Made by a program: the position numbers and the translations under genes. Positions 26,294 to 33,263 of a DNA stretch of 64,000 nucleotides are shown piece by piece. Source of the DNA: Cellulosilyticum lentocellum DSM 5427 (lineage in GTDB: Bacteria; Bacillota; Clostridia; Lachnospirales; Cellulosilyticaceae); contig NC_015275.1 of assembly GCF_000178835.2 (NCBI RefSeq), positions 765,001 through 829,000 on the forward strand. The letters run 5' to 3'. Position 1 is the first letter of the stretch; each line of letters opens with the position of its first letter. The notes beneath the pieces are model-generated. The model was not told the DNA's origin. It did no database searches and was given only the letters and a program-made list of their open reading frames with translations.

Positions 26294-27229
26294 ATGAGAG
26301 TTCCAATATTTTTATTTAATGGCTTGTTAGAAGCGGGGAAAACGGCCTTTATTGAAAGTCTTTTAGAAAAGCCAGCTTTCGCTGATGGGAAAAATACACT
26401 TGTTATTTGCTGCGAAGAAGGCGTGGAGGAGTACAATAAAGCACTATTTCAAAAGAATCATATTACCCTAATTAACCTTGAAGAGGAGGAAGCATTTACA
26501 AGTGAATTATTGGAAGAGTTAGCAAACACTTATGAGCCACAGCGTGTTGTTATTGAATTTAATGGGATGTGGAATTTAGAAAGTGCCTTTGATGTAACCT
26601 TACCGGAAAACTGGTTTTTATATCAAAGCTTGGTTCTAGTTAATGGAGAAACCTTTGAGCTTTACATGAATAATATGAGATCACTGATGATAGAACATTT
26701 TAAAATAGCAGACCTGGTTATTATTAATCGCTGCTTACCTACAACTAATCTAGCATTATTACGAGGTGCTGTGAAATCTATTAATGGGCAAGCAAGGTTA
26801 TTCACTAGTTCTAAAGATTTTGTAATGGAGCCCATTGAGGAAGAATTACCCTATGATTTAAGTGCAGAATTAATCGATGTTGCAAAAGAACACTATGGGA
26901 CTTGGTATATTGATTTGTGGGATCATCCTGAACATTACATGAGGAAAAAGATAAAGGTAAGAGGCTTATTTTTTCAGCAGCCCACAGATCCAAAGGACTG
27001 CTTTAACTTTGGCCGATTTGCCATGCCATGCTGTGAGGATGATATTGCATTTATGGGATTATATTGTAAAAATATTGGGAAACCACGTTTTCAAAATAAG
27101 GATAGTATAGAAATACTAGGTGAAATCCGTTGGGAACCAGCTGAAGTTTATGAAGGTGATGGACCAATATTTTATGTAAAAAGTATAGTGAAGGCAGAAG
27201 AACAACAAGAAGACATGGTAGCATTTTAA
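26294..27229 (+). CDS. CobW-like P-loop protein with DUF1980/YcgQ-type C-terminal domain
   Basis: A 311-residue protein with an N-terminal G3E-like domain: FNGLLEAGKTAFIESL (P-loop, residues about 8-23) and VVIEFNGMW (switch region). ADLVIINRC stands in the place of NKxD, and the CxCC metal motif is missing. The C-terminal ~110 residues (IKVRGLFFQQPTDPKDCFNFGRFAMPCCEDDIAFMGL...) resemble the OB-like DUF1980 domain of YcgQ-type proteins, including the MPCC Cys pair. YcgQ/YcgR permeases are linked to zinc proteins in Firmicutes. This looks like a fusion working with the CobW gene before it. Ribosome binding site GAGAGAAG is modest. Confidence 0.8.
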   Translation: MRVPIFLFNGLLEAGKTAFIESLLEKPAFADGKNTLVICCEEGVEEYNKALFQKNHITLINLEEEEAFTSELLEELANTYEPQRVVIEFNGMWNLESAFDVTLPENWFLYQSLVLVNGETFELYMNNMRSLMIEHFKIADLVIINRCLPTTNLALLRGAVKSINGQARLFTSSKDFVMEPIEEELPYDLSAELIDVAKEHYGTWYIDLWDHPEHYMRKKIKVRGLFFQQPTDPKDCFNFGRFAMPCCEDDIAFMGLYCKNIGKPRFQNKDSIEILGEIRWEPAEVYEGDGPIFYVKSIVKAEEQQEDMVAF

Positions 27230-27310
27230 AATAAAAAGTTTAGTTTCAATAAAAAATAAGGTGCCAAGTCGCATGTTTGTACTTGGCACCTTATTTTTAT
27301 TTAAGAAGGT

Positions 27311-27655
27311 TTAATCACATACATAGAAGGTAAGGAGTTTTTCAATTTCTATAAAGTCACAACCTTTAGAAAACTTAAGTACAAATTCTTCATTATGCAC
27401 AATAAGCTTAATCTCTATATCTCTGTCTAGGATACCGTCATCTTCAATCATAAAATGAGAAATACTACGATAAGGAATAGATACCTTTCCTTTTTTAGTA
27501 GAGAAGGCGTTCTTATCAAAGAAAATAATACGTTTATTAGTAAAACACATTTCGTCTACTACTAAACGATAAACGGCTTCAATTTCTTCACCTTCTGTTA
27601 AAAAACGTTCAAAATACTTAGTGTTAGTAGATTTGGTACCTCCAAAAATTCCCAT
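27311..27655 (-). CDS. Bacterial PH-domain protein
   Basis: A 114-residue protein made of one bacterial pleckstrin-homology-like domain (YozO/YvbH type): ERFLTEGEEIEAVYRLVVDEMCFTNKRIIFFDK and VSIPYRSISHFMIED are typical, as is the C-terminal helix. The function of such proteins is unknown; the fold commonly forms multimers or binds peptides or lipids. I start at ATG 27655 because AGGAGG lies 7 bases upstream; an ATG at 27661 is too close to it. It faces left, alone. Confidence 0.82.
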   Translation of the reverse strand: MGIFGGTKSTNTKYFERFLTEGEEIEAVYRLVVDEMCFTNKRIIFFDKNAFSTKKGKVSIPYRSISHFMIEDDGILDRDIEIKLIVHNEEFVLKFSKGCDFIEIEKLLTFYVCD

Positions 27656-27795
27656 ACACATACCTCCTGTTTTCTTAAATAGTTACGCAAACTTTTAAGT
27701 ACAGTATAGCACGTGAAGTCATTAGTTTATAGGGGAAAAAAGGAAAACTGGAAATAATATCTAGTTACTATTAACATAAAAATTTCAATTAGGTA

Positions 27796-27917
27796 TTGAC
27801 ATTTATTCGCTTTTATATGAAAATGTACTCTGGTTAAAACAAAGCAGTATTAAATGAAAAGTGATAACACATAAAAAAGAGCAGATGGGCGGCTAACAAC
27901 CCATTTGCTCTTTTTGC
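27796..27917 (+). promoter_or_regulatory. Promoter, leader and terminator upstream of the MATE gene (possible attenuator)
   Basis: TTGACA (27796-27801) with a GAAAAT -10 (27819-27824) starts a short leader. It contains a six-codon frame (ATG 27854, stop TAA 27872-27874) with no clear ribosome site. A strong intrinsic terminator follows: 27874-27889 pairs with 27900-27915, ending in T5. Since no gene ends here in this direction, the terminator most likely controls the MATE gene that begins 36 bases later. The first part of the gap (27662-27795) is otherwise featureless. Confidence 0.5.
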
Positions 27918-27952
27918 TTTTTAGTAAACTGATTTATAGAAAGGGGAGCGAT

Positions 27953-29320
27953 ATGAAAAAGATATTTAAGGATAAGGTATTTCTAAGTACAATGCTTACT
28001 TTAGCGGTACCTATTACACTTCAAAGCTTTGTGACCTCATCCCTTAATTTAGTAGATACTATGATGGTAGGAAGTTTACAAGAGACAGCTATTTCTGCAG
28101 TAGGACTTGCTAATCAATATATGTTTATTTTTACGCTTTGCATATTAGGGATTAATGCTGGAGCCAGTGTATTTATGTCTCAATATTGGGGAAAGAAAGA
28201 TTTACAGGGAATTAAGACCTTTCTAGGGATAGATTTAACTGTAGGTTTTGTAGCTGCTAGCTTATTTGCTATAATGGCATTCTTCTTTCCAGAAGTAATT
28301 ATGGATATTATGTCAGATGATGCAGCAGTTGTCGCCTTAGGCGCTAACTATTTAAAGATTGTAGCCGTTAGTTGTTTATTTATGAATTTTACCCAAGCCT
28401 ATTCTTCTGCATTAAGGAGTACAGGTCAAACAAAATTACCTATGTTTGCAAGTTTAATAGGAGTAGGTATAAATATTATTTTAAACTGGGTTTTCATCTT
28501 CGGAAAGCTTGGTGCACCTGCTATGGGAGTAGAGGGAGCGGCATTAGCAACAATGTTAGCACGTTTAGTGGAGGTTGTTTTTATAGTAAGTATTGTTTAC
28601 TTTACTAAAAATAAAGTAGCAGCCAAACTAAAAGAATTATATAGCTTTAGTTTAAAAACAGTAGGTGTTTATTTTAAAACATCATGGTCTGTTATTACTA
28701 ATGAACTTGTTTTTTCAGTAGGCTCAGCAGCTTATTCAGTAGCTTATGCCAAAATAAGTACTAATGCTTCTGCTACCATGCAAATTTCTAGCACGCTTAT
28801 CAATATGTTTTTTATTTTTCTTACGGGAGTAGGAACAGCAGCAGCCATTATGATAGGGAATAAAATCGGTGCAGAAGAAGAAGCGGTTGCTAAAGATTAT
28901 GCACATAAAGTAGCTAAGCTAACACCAGTTATAGGGATTATATTAGGTATTGGTATATGGATCTCGGCCCCAACAATCCTGAGATGGTTTAACATTCAGC
29001 CAGAGACCTATAAAGCAGCTATACTGGTTTTAAGAACTATGGCTATCTTTATGCCACTGCGTTCGTTTAATGCCATTATGATTATCGGTGTATTTAGAGG
29101 AGGCGGAGACACCACCTACTCCATGCTAGTACAAGCCGGTACGATTTGGCTTTATTCAGTACCATTGGCGTTTATAGGTGCACTCGCACTCAAGTGGCCA
29201 GTTTATAGCGTATTTTTCCTTGTTTGCACAGAGGAAATGATTAAGGTCCCATTTGAATATTTTAGATTACGTTCTAATAAGTGGATTAAAAATCTAGTAC
29301 ATGAAAAGCATCTCTCATAG
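27953..29320 (+). CDS. MATE family multidrug/toxin exporter
   Basis: This 455-residue inner-membrane antiporter has twelve predicted helices in two similar halves. MATE signatures include LAVPITLQSFVTSSLNLVDTMMVG at the N-terminus and AALATMLARLVEVVFIV near helix 6. FRGGGDTTYSMLVQ lies in the C-terminal half. It exports drugs or metabolites using Na+ or H+. The start ATG 27953 follows AAGGGGAG (27941-27948); an upstream in-frame codon at 27905 lies within the leader terminator and is not credible. The leader terminator suggests induction by an inhibitor. The gene's own terminator overlaps its stop codon. Confidence 0.93.
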   Translation: MKKIFKDKVFLSTMLTLAVPITLQSFVTSSLNLVDTMMVGSLQETAISAVGLANQYMFIFTLCILGINAGASVFMSQYWGKKDLQGIKTFLGIDLTVGFVAASLFAIMAFFFPEVIMDIMSDDAAVVALGANYLKIVAVSCLFMNFTQAYSSALRSTGQTKLPMFASLIGVGINIILNWVFIFGKLGAPAMGVEGAALATMLARLVEVVFIVSIVYFTKNKVAAKLKELYSFSLKTVGVYFKTSWSVITNELVFSVGSAAYSVAYAKISTNASATMQISSTLINMFFIFLTGVGTAAAIMIGNKIGAEEEAVAKDYAHKVAKLTPVIGIILGIGIWISAPTILRWFNIQPETYKAAILVLRTMAIFMPLRSFNAIMIIGVFRGGGDTTYSMLVQAGTIWLYSVPLAFIGALALKWPVYSVFFLVCTEEMIKVPFEYFRLRSNKWIKNLVHEKHLS

Positions 29321-29330
29321 AGATGCTTTT
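29304..29330 (+). terminator. Terminator overlapping the MATE stop codon
   Basis: AAAAGCATCTCT (29304-29315) pairs perfectly with AGAGATGCTTTT (29319-29330); the TAG stop lies in the loop and stem. Confidence 0.85.
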
Positions 29331-29406
29331 TCTATGGTGTGACATAGACAGAAAATGGAAAAATCGGTATAATGATGACAAGGACAATAAAAGAGGGGGA
29401 CATGAT

Positions 29407-29982
29407 GTGAGGTATATTGATTTAACATTACAGGTAAAGAAAAGTAATCGTGTTTATAAACAAGCGGAAGTTCAGTTAAAGAAACATATTGTAATGGGTC
29501 ATGTAGGTACTCATTTTGATATATATGGAGAAGTACAATTACCACTAGAATATATGCAAACTAGAGGCGTATTATTTGATGTGAGTCATATTAAAGATAG
29601 GGAAATAACCATTGATGATGTAGATCTAGATTATGTGAAACCGGGAGACTTTGTCATGTTCCGCACAGGTTCTATTGAAAGGCATCCTTATGGTAGTGGT
29701 TTATATTTTAGTAGCAGCACCCAATTTTCTTGGGAGCTTATTCAAGAATTGGCTATGGAACGTGTTAAATTTGTAGGGATTGATGCACCGGATTTAAGAA
29801 AAGGAAAGGATCATGTAGAAGCAGACAAGCTTTTCTTAAAGTATGGCACTTTTGTCATTGAGAATTTAACTAATTTAAGTGCCATTGAACCTCAGTCAGT
29901 ATGTAAGATGCTCACTATGTGGCATGAAGATACAGAGGCAACAGGGATTAAATGTAGGGTAGTAGCTGTGCAAGCAGAATAA
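29407..29982 (+). CDS. Cyclase family protein (kynurenine formamidase-like)
   Basis: About 191 residues, a cytoplasmic metal-dependent hydrolase fold. The family metal motif HxGTHxD is present as HVGTHFD near residue 37, but the following PxH is replaced (DIYGEV), so one usual metal ligand may be lost or moved. GDFVMFRTG and VGIDAPDL are conserved core strands. Known members hydrolyse N-formylkynurenine or cyclic amides; the substrate here is unknown. I use the GTG at 29407 as start because AGAGGGGG sits 7 bases before it; an earlier in-frame codon at 29323 would overlap the MATE terminator. Confidence 0.78.
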   Translation: MRYIDLTLQVKKSNRVYKQAEVQLKKHIVMGHVGTHFDIYGEVQLPLEYMQTRGVLFDVSHIKDREITIDDVDLDYVKPGDFVMFRTGSIERHPYGSGLYFSSSTQFSWELIQELAMERVKFVGIDAPDLRKGKDHVEADKLFLKYGTFVIENLTNLSAIEPQSVCKMLTMWHEDTEATGIKCRVVAVQAE

Positions 29983-30160
29983 ATTTAAACTCTACCTTTA
30001 ATAAAGTGAGAATATGGGGTATAATTTGCATAATGGAGTATGCTTAATGATTTACTTTAAGGTGAGTGAATAAAGAGTGAATAGGAACATTAGGCGCAGG
30101 AATATCAGATGATAAGGAGGATTTAGTAGCGCTTAGATAGGAGGCTACTAAAGAGGAAAA

Positions 30161-31840
30161 ATGATTTTTATGCCTAAAAAAGAATATAATTTGACCTTGA
30201 AGGATAGCTTTTGGATGCTTTGTATTGTGCTGATATATGGTGTTTTATCCTTTTTTAATTTAGGGAGCATGGAGAATCCACAAAGCTTTTGGGGACCTGA
30301 AGAAAATAATGCTCGTATTGTAGTAGATTTAGGAGATCAGGTTCATGTAAGTAAGATAAGACATTATAGTGGTGCCCGCTTTGGTAAATTTAAACTTTAT
30401 ACATCAGAAGATAATGTAGGTTATGAATTTCTAAGTGATTTAGAACAAAAACGGGTTTTTGCTTGGGAAGATTTAGAAATAGATGCAGATATACGTTATT
30501 TAGCCATTGAAGCAGAAGCACCTTACGGTATTATTGGAGAAATAGCTTTGTATAATGAAGCAGGCCAGGTATTACCGGTGACAGCCCTAGAGGGAGCAGA
30601 AGCAGTTGTTGATGAAGCAAAGGTAGTTCCAGGAGAAATTAGTTATTTGAACTCTACGTATTTTGATGAGATTTATCATGGACGTACAGCTTATGAGTTT
30701 GTTCATGGTATGGACATTTATGAATGGACCCATCCGCAATTAGGCAAGTTAATCATGAGTATTCCTATTAAATATTTAGGTATAAATCCATTTGCTTATA
30801 GATTGATGGGAAATGTAGCAGGTTTGTTGATGTTACTTGTTATCTATGTATTTGCTAAAAGACTTTTTGGATCTACTAAATACGCAGCTTTAGCCATGAT
30901 TCTTTTTGCAGCAGATGGGATGCATTTTGTACAGACCAGGATTGGGACAGTGGATAGCTTCCTTGTATTGTTTATTCTTTTGTCCTATTTATTTATGTAC
31001 CAATATATTTCGTGTAAGACAGAAGGTTCTTTAGGTAAGAAACTACTCCAATTATTTGGTTCAGGGATATTCCTAGGGATGGCCATGGCTACTAAGTGGA
31101 ATGGTGCTTATGCAGCTATAGGCCTAGCCGTTATTTTCTTTGTAGATTTATTTATACGTTCAAAGTCGGCTACAACCTATGGAAATTGGAGGAGCCAAAG
31201 TAAGAAAATCGTATTAAGTTGCTTTATTTTCTTTGGTGTAGTTCCGATTACCATTTATGTGGTTTCATTTATTCCTTATTACTTGATTAGCGGGAAAGAT
31301 AGCTTTGTACAGTTTCTATGTAATGAACAAGTAAGAATGTACGAGTATCACTCACAGCTTAATGCAACACACCCCTTTAGTTCACCATGGTATTTTTGGC
31401 CGATTGGTTATAAGCCAGTATGGTATTATGATGGTCAGGTAGCAGAGGGGATGGTGTCTAGTATAGCCCTTTTTAGTAATCCGTTCATTTGGTGGACAGG
31501 GATTGTAGCTATGATTTACGCTGTTAAAGAAATGATTCTAGAGAGAAGTAAGCAATATAGCTTTTTAGTAGCTGCTATATTAGCAGTATATGTACCTTAT
31601 ATGCTTGTACCTCGCATTATGTATTTATACCACTACTTCCCAGTAGTACCTCTGATGATTTTAGCTTTAGTAGGACTTATTAAGACTTTAGATGAAGCCA
31701 GTAAAAAACCTATTTATCTATGGTATGGTATTATAGCAGTACTTGTGTTTGCATTTTGCTATCCTATTTATTCAGGCTTTTTAATTCCAGAGAGGTATGC
31801 TGAGTGGATTAGTTTAGGTGGTATGTGGCATATTTATTAG
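30161..31840 (+). CDS. PMT/ArnT-type membrane glycosyltransferase with N-terminal discoidin-like insert
   Basis: The 559-residue membrane protein is of the dolichyl-phosphate-mannose-protein mannosyltransferase superfamily (GT-C). After the first helix (residues about 14-30), a beta-rich stretch of about 110 residues (NNARIVVDLGDQVHVSKIRHYSG...YLAIEAEAP) resembles an F5/8 type C/discoidin fold. Then comes the catalytic loop with TYFDEIYHGRTAYEF (the DE motif) and THPQLGKLIMS, followed by about ten helices. It would transfer a sugar from a polyprenyl-phosphate carrier to a protein or glycan outside the membrane. The 178-base gap upstream contains nothing I recognise. A terminator follows at 31844-31874. 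Confidence 0.83.
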   Translation: MIFMPKKEYNLTLKDSFWMLCIVLIYGVLSFFNLGSMENPQSFWGPEENNARIVVDLGDQVHVSKIRHYSGARFGKFKLYTSEDNVGYEFLSDLEQKRVFAWEDLEIDADIRYLAIEAEAPYGIIGEIALYNEAGQVLPVTALEGAEAVVDEAKVVPGEISYLNSTYFDEIYHGRTAYEFVHGMDIYEWTHPQLGKLIMSIPIKYLGINPFAYRLMGNVAGLLMLLVIYVFAKRLFGSTKYAALAMILFAADGMHFVQTRIGTVDSFLVLFILLSYLFMYQYISCKTEGSLGKKLLQLFGSGIFLGMAMATKWNGAYAAIGLAVIFFVDLFIRSKSATTYGNWRSQSKKIVLSCFIFFGVVPITIYVVSFIPYYLISGKDSFVQFLCNEQVRMYEYHSQLNATHPFSSPWYFWPIGYKPVWYYDGQVAEGMVSSIALFSNPFIWWTGIVAMIYAVKEMILERSKQYSFLVAAILAVYVPYMLVPRIMYLYHYFPVVPLMILALVGLIKTLDEASKKPIYLWYGIIAVLVFAFCYPIYSGFLIPERYAEWISLGGMWHIY

Positions 31841-31843
31841 AAG

Positions 31844-31874
31844 AAAAGGGCGTTGCATAGTCAATGCCCTTTTA
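31844..31874 (+). terminator. Terminator after the mannosyltransferase gene
   Basis: AAAAGGGCGTTG (31844-31855) pairs with CAATGCCCTTTT (31862-31873), one wobble. Confidence 0.8.
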
Positions 31875-32016
31875 GTGTTAAATGAAGGAAAGTCTTACAT
31901 ATAAGAATATTCTTTATGAGAAGCACTAAAAACTAGGAACTAAAATAAAGATCGTATAATAAAATGATAATAAATTCGCTTATAAAATAAGAGGACAATA
32001 ATAAGGAGGAGACACC

Positions 32017-32613
32017 GTGGAAAAGAATAAAGTGACATTACTAATAGACCAAGATGATGTATTAGCAGAATACATCAAGGGCGTTACAGAGGCCTATAAT
32101 AAGAAATACAAGACAGACATAAGCCCAGAAGAGTGTAATAATTGGGATCTGCATACAGTGTTTGGTGAAGAAGTAGAAACGGTGATGCATGAACCAGAGC
32201 TATTTAGGCACTTAGAGCCAACACCAGACGCATTAGAGGTATTTACAAGATTATATCATAGTGGTTTATTTGAAATGTACATTGTAACAGCAGCGCAGCC
32301 CTGCAGTGTAGAAGCTAAGCACGAATGGATTAAGGAACATTTGCCTTTCTTCCCAGAAGAACGTGTCATTGTCTGTAGAAGAAAGTATATGATTAAAGGA
32401 GACTATCTTTTAGATGATGGTATGCATAATATAGAAGACTTTGCTAAGGCAGGTGGAACGCCTATTGTTTTCGAAAGGTTTCATAACAAGACTGCCCTAG
32501 GTAACTATAGACGTGTTACTAATTGGAAGAATTTTGAACGAATGATTATAGAACTATGCTACCCAGAGCTTATGGAGCGTTATTTTGATGAGGAAGCTTT
32601 GGAAGTAGTGTAA
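32017..32613 (+). CDS. 5'(3')-deoxyribonucleotidase-like HAD phosphatase
   Basis: A 198-residue cytoplasmic HAD-fold protein of the NT5C type. Motif I is LLIDQDDVLAEY (residues about 8-19; the nucleophile Asp and the second Asp are present). Motif II is in YIVTAAQP, a Lys-containing stretch follows, and motif III/IV is LLDDGMHNIEDF. Such enzymes dephosphorylate deoxynucleoside monophosphates and tune dNTP pools. The start GTG 32017 has AAGGAGGAGA upstream. It is monocistronic, with a terminator at 32648-32683. Confidence 0.85.
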   Translation: MEKNKVTLLIDQDDVLAEYIKGVTEAYNKKYKTDISPEECNNWDLHTVFGEEVETVMHEPELFRHLEPTPDALEVFTRLYHSGLFEMYIVTAAQPCSVEAKHEWIKEHLPFFPEERVIVCRRKYMIKGDYLLDDGMHNIEDFAKAGGTPIVFERFHNKTALGNYRRVTNWKNFERMIIELCYPELMERYFDEEALEVV

Positions 32614-32647
32614 GCCATGAATAAATAATAATGATGATAAAACCTTT

Positions 32648-32683
32648 AAGGCAAGCAAAGACAGAAGTCTAGCTTGCCTTTTC
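32648..32683 (+). terminator. Terminator after the nucleotidase gene
   Basis: AAGGCAAGC (32648-32656) pairs with GCTTGCCTT (32672-32680), then TTC. The loop can form a smaller inner hairpin (GACAGAAGTC). Confidence 0.75.
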
Positions 32684-32730
32684 TTTTGGTTTATAAATTC
32701 TTAACGATAAATTAATATATTCAAAATATA

Positions 32731-32792
32731 TTGACAATTTTTTGAAAGGTGCTAATATAAAAGTTGCCAAGACAACAGTTGTTTTGACAACT
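32731..32792 (+). promoter_or_regulatory. marR promoter and 31-bp palindromic operator
   Basis: TTGACA (32731-32736) and TAATAT (32753-32758), 16-base spacing, form the promoter. Directly downstream an imperfect palindrome has arms 32762-32776 and 32778-32792 around one central base, matching at 13 of 15 positions. It sits between the -10 box and the ribosome binding site, the usual place for autorepression by MarR. Confidence 0.75.
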
Positions 32793-32825
32793 ATAAAAAT
32801 GAGTTACCAATGGGAGGTTTTTAAT

Positions 32826-33263
32826 ATGCTAATGAACGATCTGTCTATTATTGTTAGACATTCCAATGCTTTTTTAATAAGAAAGCTACAAAAGTATGGT
32901 GTGGGGTGCGCAGAACATGTGGTATTGACGTTTTTAGCTAAAAACAATGGTGTTAATCAAGAAAGTATTGCTCAGTTTTACAAACTGGATAAAGGAGCTG
33001 TGGCAAAAACCTTAGGAAAGTTAGAGGAAAAAGGATATATTATCAGAAAAGTGAATGAAGAAAATCAAAGAGAAAAGATCATTACTTTAAGTGAAAGCGG
33101 CAAGGAGATTATTACTGAAATGGAGCAGCTTCTAAAAGAATTTAATGCTGCTATTTTTGAAGGAATGAGTGTAGAAGAGATAAAGACGGTTGAAAAATTA
33201 GTAGGAACTATTTCAAAGAACGTACTTAATCATTTAAAAGATGGAGATGATGTTAATGACTAA
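32826..33263 (+). CDS. MarR family transcriptional regulator
   Basis: A 145-residue winged-helix regulator. The DNA-recognition region is NQESIAQFYKLDKGAVAKTLGKLEEKGYI (residues about 49-77), followed by the wing REKIITLSESGKEI. The start is ATG 32826 with GGGAGG at 32812-32817; an in-frame ATG at 32742 would place the operator inside the coding region. It overlaps the downstream MFS exporter gene, so it very probably represses this exporter and itself through the palindrome at 32762-32792, released by a toxic ligand. Confidence 0.92.
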   Translation: MLMNDLSIIVRHSNAFLIRKLQKYGVGCAEHVVLTFLAKNNGVNQESIAQFYKLDKGAVAKTLGKLEEKGYIIRKVNEENQREKIITLSESGKEIITEMEQLLKEFNAAIFEGMSVEEIKTVEKLVGTISKNVLNHLKDGDDVND

